From positions 1 through 50,291 of the forward strand of contig NZ_JABXKP010000093.1 of NCBI RefSeq assembly GCF_017114985.1: a stretch of 50,291 bases of DNA, written 5' to 3'. This document shows, piece after piece, positions 8,042 through 16,825 of this stretch; within the stretch, counting starts at the first letter, position 1; the number at the start of each line of letters is the position of its first letter. The notes below the pieces were generated by a model. It had not been told where the DNA came from and did no database searches. It was given only the letters and a program-made list of their open reading frames with translations. Origin of the DNA: Nostoc sp. JL33. Lineage in GTDB: Bacteria; Cyanobacteriota; Cyanobacteriia; Cyanobacteriales; Nostocaceae. The position numbers and the translations under genes are program-made.

Positions 8042-9043
8042 ATGACAATCCTATCAAACGAAAAACCAATTGTTCTTGTTTGTGCTGCTGATGATAACTA
8101 CTCTATGCCGATAGCATCGGCTACCCGCTCAGTTATTGCCAATTTCCAAAGTGAACACAAGTTGGTTCTATATATTATTGATGGGGGAATTAGTAAACTC
8201 AACAAACAGAGAATTATCAAAAACTTAAAATCTGAGGAAGTCAGTATCAATTGGCTTAAGCCCAGAAAACAGGGCTTCCAAAATCTACAAATTTCATCCA
8301 CCATTACAATAGCTGCTTACTATCGGCTTTTAATTCCTCAACTTTTACCAAAGCAATTTAATAAGGCAATTTACATTGATAGCGATGTGATTGTACAAGG
8401 AAATATAGAAAGATTATGGAATATTGATATTGGAGAATATTATCTATTGGCAGCACAGGATATGGGAGCGCCTTATGTATCTTCGTCAAGAGGACTGATA
8501 AATTATCAAGAGCTTGGCATTCCTCCAGAATCTAAATACTTTAATTCTGGGGTTCTAGTAATGAATCTCAAAAAATGGCGGGAAGATAATATTTTTGAAA
8601 AACTAATTGAGTATTTGGCAATAAATAAACAGTATGTGCGGTGGCATGACCAAGATGCTTTGAATGCTATTCTTGCAGGAAAATGGGGAGAACTTGAACC
8701 CGGATGGAACCAAATGCCATATTTGTTTCAATATTCATCTTGGCAAGATAGTCCGTTTACAGAAGATGTATTCAATCAGCTAATTAATAATCCTGACATT
8801 ATTCATTTTTCAACTAAGGATAAGCCTTGGCACAATAATTGTAACCATCCTGACAAAGATTTATTTTTTCAATACCTTGATAATTCAATTTGGTCTAATT
8901 GGAATCTTGAACAAGCTGAAAAAAAAGAAAGGCAAAGGCGGATGGCTTTTTTACACAATATTTATTATATGGTGAAGCAGCGAATTAAATCACTCATCAA
9001 AGATAATAAAAAACTAAATTTGTCTTTCAATCGAAAAAAGTAA
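8042..9043 (+). CDS. Glycosyltransferase family 8 protein
   Basis: A 333-residue GT-A fold enzyme of the GT8 family (glycogenin, LgtC, GspA type), which moves a hexose from UDP-sugar to an acceptor with retention. The N-terminus (IVLVCAADDNYSMPIASA) is the nucleotide-binding strand. The metal-binding DxD is D113-S-D115 in YIDSDVIVQG. YFNSGVLVMNL and WHDQDALNAI are the conserved acceptor and donor loops, and IIHFSTKDKPW is the C-terminal metal-ligand histidine motif. The last 40 residues are basic (KQRIKSLIKDNKK). No membrane segment, so cytoplasmic or peripheral. It follows the Gly/Asn/Ser repeat protein on the same strand, with a MITE-like element between. A substrate link between the two is inference. 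Confidence 0.9.
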   Translation: MTILSNEKPIVLVCAADDNYSMPIASATRSVIANFQSEHKLVLYIIDGGISKLNKQRIIKNLKSEEVSINWLKPRKQGFQNLQISSTITIAAYYRLLIPQLLPKQFNKAIYIDSDVIVQGNIERLWNIDIGEYYLLAAQDMGAPYVSSSRGLINYQELGIPPESKYFNSGVLVMNLKKWREDNIFEKLIEYLAINKQYVRWHDQDALNAILAGKWGELEPGWNQMPYLFQYSSWQDSPFTEDVFNQLINNPDIIHFSTKDKPWHNNCNHPDKDLFFQYLDNSIWSNWNLEQAEKKERQRRMAFLHNIYYMVKQRIKSLIKDNKKLNLSFNRKK

Positions 9044-9094
9044 GTAAACCCAAAGGCAGCAAGGCTATAGCGAGGACGCTGCTAAAAAATTTGT

Positions 9095-9139
9095 CTATGA
9101 CAGCGAAGCCGACACTGAAGTATCAACAATGACTTTCAT
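9095..9139 (-). pseudogene. vapC (PIN-domain toxin) remnant
   Basis: ATG at 9139 begins MKVIVDTSV, the standard start of a VapC PIN nuclease with its first catalytic Asp at residue 6. It then runs into unrelated sequence and stops after 14 codons (TAG at 9097-9095). Only the first strand of the toxin is left. The ATG overlaps the stop of the preceding antitoxin relic in an ATGA junction, the usual vapBC arrangement. Confidence 0.65.
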
Positions 9140-9338
9140 CCACTTTGGCGCTGTTGCTTGTAGTGATAATCATCGTCATATTCAATCGTGCCAAATATCT
9201 CCAGAATTTTCAGTTGCTTTTTCGACGTTGCACATATTCTGGTTATGCCTCTTCAACAACGGCATCCTTGGTTGGATGACCAGCAAGTTCAAGAGTTTCC
9301 TTAATTAAGTTTTCGTCAATTTCTAGATTAGTAGCCAT
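9136..9338 (-). pseudogene. vapB-type antitoxin, frameshifted
   Basis: Reading from ATG 9338 gives MATNLEIDENLIKETLELAG followed by HPTKDAVVEEA and a stop. The family's next part is present in other frames: PEYVQRRK, then KQLKILEIFGTIEYDDDYHY. At least two frame breaks therefore disrupt a VapB antitoxin of the MATNL...IDE type (PF09957-like). VapB proteins bind and neutralise VapC RNases and repress their operon; this one cannot be made whole. It is followed by a truncated vapC. Confidence 0.7.
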
Positions 9339-9401
9339 GTGTAGATTCTTCTAATTACGAATTACGTTACTAGCTAAAAGCTGTTAGATTTTGTGGTTAG
9401 T

Positions 9402-10793
9402 TTAAGTCAAATGCATGAAGACTATTTTCAGTAATTCCGCGCGAGTAAACGGTTTAGTGAGATATCCAGATGCCCCCACCAGTTTCGCTTTTACTTTGTC
9501 TACAATTCCTTTACTCGCCGTCACAAAAATGATCGGAGTATTCTTAAAAATTAAATTATTTCGTATAATCCGACACAACTCATAACCATCGATTCCTACC
9601 ATGTTTAAATCCAGCAAAATTAAGTCCGGTTTGTGCCTTATAATTGACAAAGCAGCTTTTATTGGATCGTTGATAGTGACTACAGAAAAATTTTCATTTT
9701 CTAAGAAATAGCTAATTTCTTTGAGAATTGTCGGGCTATCATCTACAGAAACGATTTTATGGACTTTTTCTGCCGTTATAGTAGCAGCCGTTACTCTTTG
9801 GAAAGTAGGATTTATGTTATTTGATAGTGTTGGTTCCTGAAAGTTTTCTCTTGGAGGAATAGAAATCTGTAGTAATCGCTGAACAGGAGCTATATTCTCT
9901 TGAGGAATACTTGGGTAATTGATGGTGATACTTAGCTTTTCTTTTGTGCGAACTAACTTTGCAATCAATTTTGAGAAAAGCGATCGCTGCTCAAATATCT
10001 TTGGTAATTTATCAAATGGTGGATCTGGTTCATGCAACATAATCGCACCCTTAACGATGTAAGGGTATAAATTGCCAGCCAGTTCGATTTCATCTTGATT
10101 CATAATTACAGCCAGATGAGACAGGCTAAAACCCTTCATCCAATTAGTTAAATGTGGCTGGAGGTTTGGTAAATCTTTTTCCTCAACTTTGCTGTTAATC
10201 AACAGATAGGGGCGTTGATATGGAGATGAAATTTGGGGAACAAAAGCCTGCCACTCCTGTAATCGCGCTTGGCAATGTTCTAAAATTTTGTCTACATCTA
10301 GCCGACAATTTTTTGGCGTTCTATTCAGTGCTTCTGTTAATTCATAAGTACCTTCTTTGATGAGCAAAAATGATTCAATCACCTCTTTAACTAATTCTTC
10401 AACCAGCACTGCTGCTTGTCTAGAAGGTAGATGTTGTTGACTAACAAGCCAGGATATAGCCTGATACTCAGGAGGGTAGCTTATGGAATTGCTGTCATGT
10501 TCGATTAACTGACTATGTGAATCAGGTTCAAACATCAGACGTAATTGAACACGAACCTCACTGGTAAGTAGTGGAATTTTGTGGCTGAGGCGGCGCAAAT
10601 GACGTTCTAATCGATCAAAAGGTTCCACTGAATGGGTAGCGTAGGTTATTTTGCCCTGTTCTAAGTAAATAGACCAAGAAACTGAGTTACTCAATGCTTG
10701 TAAACAAGTACTGTCGGAGCTATTGGATAACTGTCTTAATAAACTTAGAGGACGTAGTTTGGTAAATGCACCTGAATTATTCATATTTTTCAA
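9402..10793 (-). CDS. PATAN-REC response regulator (PatA/PixG type)
   Basis: A 463-residue two-part regulator. Residues about 1-330 are a PATAN/DUF4388-like region: SGAFTKLRPLSLLRQLSNS, SWSIYLEQGKITYATHS, then helical segments. Residues 344-463 are a CheY-like receiver with the acidic pair D351-D352 (SVDDSPT), phospho-acceptor D395 (LLDLNM), T425 and K447 (YLTKPF), all intact. No output DNA-binding domain is present. PatA of Anabaena affects heterocyst positioning, and PixG/TaxP1 relatives act in phototaxis. This gene is not beside a pix/tax-like cluster, so which role applies is open. Transcribed alone; its upstream spacer is very AT-rich. Confidence 0.9.
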   Translation of the reverse strand: MKNMNNSGAFTKLRPLSLLRQLSNSSDSTCLQALSNSVSWSIYLEQGKITYATHSVEPFDRLERHLRRLSHKIPLLTSEVRVQLRLMFEPDSHSQLIEHDSNSISYPPEYQAISWLVSQQHLPSRQAAVLVEELVKEVIESFLLIKEGTYELTEALNRTPKNCRLDVDKILEHCQARLQEWQAFVPQISSPYQRPYLLINSKVEEKDLPNLQPHLTNWMKGFSLSHLAVIMNQDEIELAGNLYPYIVKGAIMLHEPDPPFDKLPKIFEQRSLFSKLIAKLVRTKEKLSITINYPSIPQENIAPVQRLLQISIPPRENFQEPTLSNNINPTFQRVTAATITAEKVHKIVSVDDSPTILKEISYFLENENFSVVTINDPIKAALSIIRHKPDLILLDLNMVGIDGYELCRIIRNNLIFKNTPIIFVTASKGIVDKVKAKLVGASGYLTKPFTRAELLKIVFMHLT

Positions 10794-10910
10794 GTTTTTT
10801 GCGGAATCAACAACCGAACATTTGTAAATTAAAAATATCAGCTAGGAAATATTATCTTCTTTGTAATATTTCTCTATACACAAATTATTTTTTTTAAAAT
10901 ATGTATATAT

Positions 10911-10932
10911 ATTAAAAATTATAATTTTTAAT
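10911..10932. repeat. 22-bp perfect AT palindrome
   Basis: A perfect self-complementary 22-mer starting ATTAAAAATTA, about 120 bp upstream of the PATAN-REC start. It could be an operator or only an AT-rich accident; the surrounding 100 bases are more than 80 percent A+T by eye. Confidence 0.4.
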
Positions 10933-11093
10933 ATTTTTTTGTTGCATTTAGCACATTGTACTTAATTTATTTCAAAAAACAAGTAGGTGGGTATGAATAA
11001 AGGTAAACACTGATCATGGCTAGACTATCAATAGATGTTGGTTGCTTCTAAGCTCTACTGACTACCGACAACTCTTGGCTGAAGACCTTAATA

Positions 11094-11444
11094 ATGACGT
11101 TTATTTATACCCACTCTCTTAAAGAGGCAAATTTGATTCCAAGTTCCCGCACTTACACTGGTATACTTCTAGAACCAATGATCTTAATTATGGTTAATCA
11201 CTTTTCTCTAAAGGAACGATTCTCCTACATAAAATCTTTAAAAAGTTATCTTGGAAAGTTTACGTATTTATTGTACTGTAGGTTTAATGGATATAAATTT
11301 TTGGTAGATACATTACAACAGGTAATGGCCGATTTTGATAAACTAAGCTATGCTCAAGTTCATCTTAATAATATAGATAACTTTATGAAAATAATTTGTT
11401 TAATAAAGATTAGAACATCTACCAGTAGATACTATATTCTGTAG
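11094..11444 (+). CDS. Doubtful hypothetical protein
   Basis: An open frame of 116 codons with ATG at 11094 in an AT-rich spacer, 49 nt before the vWA gene on the same strand. The product is rich in Leu, Ile, Lys and Tyr, has no recognisable motif and no cysteine cluster, and only a weak GAAG upstream as a ribosome site. It could be a small gene at the head of the triad operon or a chance frame. The remainder of 10794-11493 shows no other candidate. Confidence 0.25.
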   Translation: MTFIYTHSLKEANLIPSSRTYTGILLEPMILIMVNHFSLKERFSYIKSLKSYLGKFTYLLYCRFNGYKFLVDTLQQVMADFDKLSYAQVHLNNIDNFMKIICLIKIRTSTSRYYIL

Positions 11445-11493
11445 TGGCTTCGGCAACTGAAATTATATACTCTGAGTAAAGGGAAATAAAGCT

Positions 11494-12195
11494 TTGAACT
11501 TTAACATAACACAAAAAGTTATGCATGATACATTAAGACTTGATGAAGTAGTAGAATTTGCTGAGAACCCAGAACCACGTTGTCCTTGTGTACTGTTGCT
11601 AGACACATCTGGCTCGATGCAAGGAGACCCGATTGAGGCTTTAAATCAGGGTTTACTAAGTTTAAAGGATGAATTAGTCAAAAATTCCTTAGCTGCAAGA
11701 CGGGTGGAAGTGGCGATCGTAACTTTTGATAGTAATATCAATGTAATACAAGACTTTGTGACTGCCGATCAATTCAATCCGCCTATTTTGACAGCACAGG
11801 GCTTGACTACGATGGGTGCAGGAATTCATAAAGCTTTAGACATAATTCAAGAGCGGAAATCTCAGTATCGTGCCAATGGGATTGCTTACTATCGTCCTTG
11901 GGTATTTATGATTACCGATGGAGAACCGCAAGGCGAGTTAGATCATGTGGTAGAGCAAGCATCGCAGCGCCTACAAGGAGACGAAGCAAGTAAGCGTGTA
12001 GCATTTTTTACAGTAGGTGTAGAAAATGCGAATATGACGCGTTTAAATCAAATAACTGTGCGTACCCCCTTAAAACTCAAAGGATTGAATTTTATCGAGA
12101 TGTTTGTCTGGCTATCAACTAGTATGGCAGCTGTTTCTCATTCGCAGGTGGACGAGCAGGTAGCACTACCACCGATTGGTTGGGGGACTGTTTAA
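11494..12195 (+). CDS. vWA-domain protein, TerY/YegL-like
   Basis: A 233-residue protein made almost wholly of a von Willebrand A domain. The metal-ion-dependent adhesion site is DTSGS (37-41), with the further ligands in TTMGAG and MITDGEPQG. Proteins of this type are cytosolic, bind Mg2+ and act as protein-interaction modules. It is the first gene of a vWA-PP2C-kinase set, as in yegL-yegK-yegI of E. coli and the TerY-P triad. Start: TTG at 11494, preceded by AAAGGGAAAT at good distance; ATG at 11521 (MHDTLRLDEV) is the alternative and has no ribosome site. The stop is 50 nt before the next start, so an operon is likely. Confidence 0.88.
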   Translation: MNFNITQKVMHDTLRLDEVVEFAENPEPRCPCVLLLDTSGSMQGDPIEALNQGLLSLKDELVKNSLAARRVEVAIVTFDSNINVIQDFVTADQFNPPILTAQGLTTMGAGIHKALDIIQERKSQYRANGIAYYRPWVFMITDGEPQGELDHVVEQASQRLQGDEASKRVAFFTVGVENANMTRLNQITVRTPLKLKGLNFIEMFVWLSTSMAAVSHSQVDEQVALPPIGWGTV

Positions 12196-12245
12196 TTAAA
12201 AATCGCAGCTTGATGTTTACACAGCTAGCTGCTGGAAAAAAATCT

Positions 12246-13025
12246 ATGAACATATCAAACCAGATTGCTCAATGGCGGATTGTGGCTGCGTCTGTATGTG
12301 GTACAAGTCACTTAAAAAACAACCAGTTATGTCAGGATGCTCATCATTGGCAGATATTGTCAGATAATGTTTTAGTGGCGGCCGCAGCAGATGGCGCGGG
12401 TTCTGCTAGCCTTGGAAAAGTGGGAGCGATGGTTGCTGTGGAAACAGCAATAGAAAACATTTCCACCAAAGGATTGACCCAAAAAATCTTGAATGATGAT
12501 GCATTGGTGCGATCGCTCTTAAATGATGCCATACTAGCTGCTAAAAAAGCTGTGGAGGCTGAGGCGGTTACTAGTGACAAACAGCCTCAAGATTTAGCAA
12601 CTACCTTAATTATGATGATTGCCACACCAGAAGTTGTTGCTGTGGCACAGATAGGTGATGGTTTGGCAGTGGCAAAAGATAGCATGGGCAACCTCTTGGC
12701 ACTGACTATACCTGATAGCGGCGAATACATCAACGAAACCACTTTTTTGACTTCGCCTAACGCTTTAGATACCTTACAGATGAGATTATGGCGCACAGAT
12801 ATAGTAAATGTTGGTATCATCACCGACGGATTACAAATGTTGGCTTTGAATATGGTTGTTGGCGAACCTCACAAACCCTTCTTTTTTCCCCTGTTTGAAT
12901 TTGTAGCCAATACCAAGGATAAGACAGAAGCGAAAGAGCAGTTGGTAAAATTTTTACGCTCAGAGCGGATTACACAACGCACTGATGATGATTTGACACT
13001 GATTATAGCTGCATTCAAAGACTGA
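12246..13025 (+). CDS. PP2C-family protein phosphatase (triad member)
   Basis: A Ser/Thr phosphatase of the PPM/PP2C fold, 259 residues from ATG 12246. That start has TGGAAAA upstream and gives the typical lead WRIVAASVCGTSHLKNNQLC. Longer starts at 12213 (ATG) or 12180 (TTG, overlapping the vWA gene) are possible. Metal-binding aspartates are in CQDAHH, AAADGAGSASLG, QIGDGLAV, IITDGLQM and RTDDDLTLI, so the active site looks complete. It should reverse the phosphorylation made by the kinase encoded 60 nt downstream; the pairing rests on gene order and on the known TerY-P/Yeg triads. Confidence 0.88.
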   Translation: MNISNQIAQWRIVAASVCGTSHLKNNQLCQDAHHWQILSDNVLVAAAADGAGSASLGKVGAMVAVETAIENISTKGLTQKILNDDALVRSLLNDAILAAKKAVEAEAVTSDKQPQDLATTLIMMIATPEVVAVAQIGDGLAVAKDSMGNLLALTIPDSGEYINETTFLTSPNALDTLQMRLWRTDIVNVGIITDGLQMLALNMVVGEPHKPFFFPLFEFVANTKDKTEAKEQLVKFLRSERITQRTDDDLTLIIAAFKD

Positions 13026-13085
13026 TGAGCAATACATCTACAGGTTTGACATCTTACAATAACTCCCGTTAGCGGTAATTTCATT

Positions 13086-15254
13086 ATGCAGGTACTACGT
13101 TGTTCCCCTAGAAAAGAAATCCTCAGCCTCAATGTCAGTTTGGGGCGTGGCGGTGAAGCTTGTGTTTATGCAGTGCCATCCGATAGCAACTTGGTGGCGA
13201 AGATTTACCACAAGCCAACAACTGCCCATGCTGATAAACTCCAGGCGATGCTTGCCAACCCGCCAGAAAACCCGACAGCTAGTTTGGGGCATATCTCTAT
13301 CGCTTGGCCAGAGGATTTATTACGGGCAGCAGATGGCAAAAATAGCGTCCTTGGCTTTTTGATGCCACATATTCAGGGGATGCGTCCAATCATCGACTTT
13401 TACAACCCCAGAACCCGTCGTCAACACTGCCCCTTATTCAACTATCAGTACCTGCTCCGCACGGCTCGCAACCTGGCGGCGGCTTTTGCAGCTTTGCACG
13501 CGAGTGGATATTGCATTGGTGATGTAAACGAGTCAAATATCCTCGTCAGTGACACCGCACTGGTGACTTTGATAGACACAGACTCTTTCCAAGTACCCGA
13601 CCGAAACAACAATGTTGTTTATCGTTGCCCAGTAGGTAAACCAGAGTTTACCCCACCAGAACTCCAGAATAAAACTTTTGCCCAGCACGATCGCGAAATC
13701 TCTCACGATTTATTTGGGTTAGCGGTGTTGGTATTTCAACTCTTAATGGAAGGCACCCACCCATTTTCGGGGATTTTTCAAGGTGCGATTGAGCCACCAC
13801 CCTACGAAGCCCGCATTGCATCGGGTCATTTCACTTACAGCGAAAAGCGGCACGTACCCTACCTACCTACACCGATTGCACCCCCTTGGGAAATTCTCCA
13901 TCCCGGCTTACAAGAACTATTTGTGCGTTGTTTTGAAGAGGGTCACAACAACCCACTGCTGCGCCCCACTGCCCAGGCTTGGCTCTCAGCAATAGCTGAA
14001 GCCGAAGATTCCCTGATTACCTGCACGACAAATCCCCAACATCGCTACAATAACCACATGCGTGGCTGTCCGTGGTGTGAACGTACCGTGCGATTAGGCG
14101 GACGCGACCCCTTCCCATCACATCGGGCTATAGAAGCTAAAGAACATCTACAACCGCGAATCAAAGCGAAAAAGCACTACACCCAGACACCGCGTTTTCC
14201 ACAGCGAGCCATGCCATCGCACCTAGTTAATTATTGGCAGCCAGCAACTACCCCAAGCGGTTCACCTTATAAACCTTCCAAGAAGTCAAAATTGTACCCG
14301 ATTATTTGTTGCTTGCTGGGTTTTGGTTTATTGGGATATGCGGATGTAATGATTAAATTTACGCAGCCGTTTATTTCCCAAAATGCTTACACCCAACAAA
14401 CATTGAAGCCTCGCCAGATAAATAACAACCTCAGCTTCGTTGATTACTATCAGCAAGGTGACGCTGCTTACAAACAGCGAGATTATGACAAAGCAATTGT
14501 CAACTTTAGCGAAGCAATTCAACAAGAACCTAGACTGACCATAGCTATTGTAAATCGTGGTAATGCCCGTTATAACCTGAAAGACTACGAAGGAGCAGTT
14601 GCAGATTATAGCCAAGCTCTGCAAATCAAGCCCAATCAAACCAAAGCTCTTGTAAATCGGGGCAATGCCCGCTTTATGCTCGCGGAATATAGCAACGATC
14701 CTGATCAACAATATAACCTAGCGATCGCTGACTATAATCGGGCTATCGGTCTGGATAGTAATGAAATTGAAGCTTATATCAGACGGGGTATTGTCCGCAC
14801 CCAAATGGCTAAATATAGCGGTGAATCTCAACAAGGTTACAAAAGAGCGATCGGAGATTTTACTCAGGCAATAAAACTTAATGTATCCAAAGCCGAAGCT
14901 TACTTTCAGAGGGGTGTTGTTTATTATCAAATTGCTCAATATAGCAGCAATTATGAGCAAGAATATAAGCTAGCGATCGCTGACTTTAACCAAGCATTAA
15001 CTATTAGCCCCAAACTAGCAAAAGCATATCTAAAACGAGGTATGGTTCGCTATGAACTGGCACAATATGGCGGTAGTGAATCTACCAAAAACCAGACGAA
15101 AGCTATCGAAGATATACAGGCATCTGCCAAAATCTTTCTTGACCAAGATGATATGGATAATTATCAGCAAGCACTCAGTAACATGTGTGTAGTGATCGAA
15201 AACAAATGTGACCCTTTATTCCAAAACCCAACTAATCTGGAAAAAACTAACTAA
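13086..15254 (+). CDS. Ser/Thr-kinase-like protein with zinc-knuckle, TM segment and TPRs
   Basis: A 722-residue membrane-anchored kinase. Kinase domain about 10-300: Gly loop LGRGGEACVY (19-28), probable lysine K39 (LVAKIYHK), catalytic loop GDVNESNILV near 145 (Asp and Asn kept, no HRD), and metal Asp in LIDTDSF near 164 in place of DFG. This pattern matches the divergent YegI/triad kinases. A C-x6-H...CPWC knuckle follows at about 313-331. One membrane helix (IICCLLGFGLLGY) lies near 405-420. Residues about 450-690 hold at least five TPRs (YDKAIVNFSEAIQQEP, YEGAVADYSQALQI). TPRs would face the outside or periplasm if the kinase is cytosolic. The TPR tail distinguishes it from the E. coli protein. 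Confidence 0.88.
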   Translation: MQVLRCSPRKEILSLNVSLGRGGEACVYAVPSDSNLVAKIYHKPTTAHADKLQAMLANPPENPTASLGHISIAWPEDLLRAADGKNSVLGFLMPHIQGMRPIIDFYNPRTRRQHCPLFNYQYLLRTARNLAAAFAALHASGYCIGDVNESNILVSDTALVTLIDTDSFQVPDRNNNVVYRCPVGKPEFTPPELQNKTFAQHDREISHDLFGLAVLVFQLLMEGTHPFSGIFQGAIEPPPYEARIASGHFTYSEKRHVPYLPTPIAPPWEILHPGLQELFVRCFEEGHNNPLLRPTAQAWLSAIAEAEDSLITCTTNPQHRYNNHMRGCPWCERTVRLGGRDPFPSHRAIEAKEHLQPRIKAKKHYTQTPRFPQRAMPSHLVNYWQPATTPSGSPYKPSKKSKLYPIICCLLGFGLLGYADVMIKFTQPFISQNAYTQQTLKPRQINNNLSFVDYYQQGDAAYKQRDYDKAIVNFSEAIQQEPRLTIAIVNRGNARYNLKDYEGAVADYSQALQIKPNQTKALVNRGNARFMLAEYSNDPDQQYNLAIADYNRAIGLDSNEIEAYIRRGIVRTQMAKYSGESQQGYKRAIGDFTQAIKLNVSKAEAYFQRGVVYYQIAQYSSNYEQEYKLAIADFNQALTISPKLAKAYLKRGMVRYELAQYGGSESTKNQTKAIEDIQASAKIFLDQDDMDNYQQALSNMCVVIENKCDPLFQNPTNLEKTN

Positions 15255-15385
15255 GAGGATGTTTCTAAAGTCTAATTTATTATTACTCCCCAACGCTAGT
15301 AGGGAAAGGGCTGTTCTTGTTAGGTCTGTATTAAACTCAACACAGAAGCCAATTATATTCGCCCAATACTTTGAAAACATCCTCT
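15254..15385. mobile_element. MITE-like element, 132 bp, TIR AGAGGATGTTT
   Basis: Imperfect terminal inverted repeats AGAGGATGTTTCTAAAGT (15254) and ACTTTGAAAACATCCTCT (to 15385) bound a short non-coding unit. It touches the stop codon of the kinase gene. The end motif with CCCAATACTTT is shared, inverted, by the repeat at 46141 (AAGAGGTTGTTTGAAAAGTA then TTGGGC). Confidence 0.65.
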
Positions 15386-15950
15386 AAAAACAAGTAAGTT
15401 TTGTTACTTGCATATTATTGGCTTTGATTGAAAAAATCAAGCCTAACTAGGGTTCGCACCAGCTAACCCTAGTTATTTTATGGGTAACATTTTTATTTAA
15501 TTGAGTAATTTATTTTCAGGTTTAGAGATATTCATAGAGCTTTTATATAGAAAAGATTTTAATTTATATTTCCTTCATAATTTTGCCCAAAATTACAGTT
15601 AGATTGTTGACGGAGAAAAAGAAAATAGAAACAAATTTTTCTCTATCTAAGTGCATCCTCTTCATGTCGATAAAGCCAAAGAATTTTGGATTTCGGATTT
15701 ACGATAGCGTCGGGTTAGCGAGTCCTCGAATCTCACGAACCTATGAGTAGATTTGTGCCGCCTACTTTCAAAGAGGGGTATGTACTAAAAAACTCTGTTA
15801 ATCCCTTCTCCCAAGGGGAGACGCTGCGCGAACGGGTTCGGCAGTTGCTCATGGGGGAAACCCCCAAGACCGCACTGCCTCACCAAAATCTAAAATCTAA
15901 AATTGGCACGGTCAAATAATAATATCCCTACAAATCTCCGAGGTAATTGC
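15386..15950. other. Spacer upstream of the HEP island
   Basis: No gene seen. It holds a short inverted repeat around 15423-15475 (AACTAGGGTT and AACCCTAGTT) that may end the triad operon. Dispersed repeat pieces follow near 15800-15900 (CCCAAGGGGAGACGCTGCGC, AATCTAAAATCTAAAATT). The leader of rfbF ends with CCGAGGTAATTGC. The island's promoter probably lies here, but I cannot place it. Confidence 0.45.
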
Positions 15951-16724
15951 ATGAAAGCGGTGATTTTGGCTGGAGGACTTGGTACACGCCTCAGTGAAGA
16001 AACTAGTATCAGACCTAAGCCGATGGTTGAGATTGGTGGTAAGCCAATTCTCTGGCACATAATGAAAACTTACTCTGCCCACGGCATTAATGACTTCATC
16101 ATTTGTTGTGGTTACAAAGGTTACATAATTAAAGAGTATTTTGCTAACTACTTCTTACATATGTCAGATGTTACCTTTGACATGCGATTTAACCAGATGA
16201 ACGTGCATTCTGGTTATGCTGAACCCTGGCGTGTCACCTTAGTAAATACGGGTGATAATACAATGACAGGCGGGCGCTTAAAGCGAATCAGCGAACATCT
16301 TGGTAATGAAACTTTTTGCTTCACCTATGGTGATGGTGTAAGTGATATTAATATCACCGAGCTAGTTAACTTTCATAAACAACAAAATACATTAGGAACA
16401 CTCACAGCCGTTCAACCAGCCGGACGTTTTGGAGCCATTTCCTTAGGATATGAGCAAACTAAAATTACCAGCTTTCGAGAAAAACCTGAAGGTGATGGAG
16501 CTTGGATTAATGGCGGTTATTTTGTGTTAGAACCAGAAGTAATCAATTTGATTGCTGATGACTCTACGGTGTGGGAGCAAGAGCCATTAGAAAAGCTAGC
16601 TGATATGGAACAGCTATCTGCTTTTAAACATCATAGTTTTTGGCAACCAATGGATACTTTACGTGATAAAAACTACCTAGAGGGGCTATGGAATAATAGT
16701 CAGGCTCCTTGGAAAGTTTGGTAG
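15951..16724 (+). CDS. rfbF: Glucose-1-phosphate cytidylyltransferase
   Basis: Makes CDP-glucose from CTP and glucose-1-phosphate in the cytoplasm, the first step to CDP-linked deoxy sugars. The product is 257 residues, the family's normal length. The N-terminal nucleotidyltransferase signature (MKAVILAGGLGTRLSEET) with RPKPMVEIGGKP, FTYGDGVSDI and FREKPEGDGAWINGGYF are all present. ATG 15951 is preceded by GAGG at proper distance; an upstream in-frame GTG-like extension to 15903 has no support. It is the first gene of the HEP island here. The usual next enzyme, CDP-glucose 4,6-dehydratase (RfbG, N-terminal GHTGFKGSWL), is not found in the window. Confidence 0.95.
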   Translation: MKAVILAGGLGTRLSEETSIRPKPMVEIGGKPILWHIMKTYSAHGINDFIICCGYKGYIIKEYFANYFLHMSDVTFDMRFNQMNVHSGYAEPWRVTLVNTGDNTMTGGRLKRISEHLGNETFCFTYGDGVSDINITELVNFHKQQNTLGTLTAVQPAGRFGAISLGYEQTKITSFREKPEGDGAWINGGYFVLEPEVINLIADDSTVWEQEPLEKLADMEQLSAFKHHSFWQPMDTLRDKNYLEGLWNNSQAPWKVW

Positions 16725-16825
16725 GGGGAGAGACGCGATTAATCGCGTCTGTACAGGAGTTATGAATTTTAACTCCCCACTCCCCAGTTCATAGATTTAC
16801 TGTAATTTAAAGTAGAATAATACTA

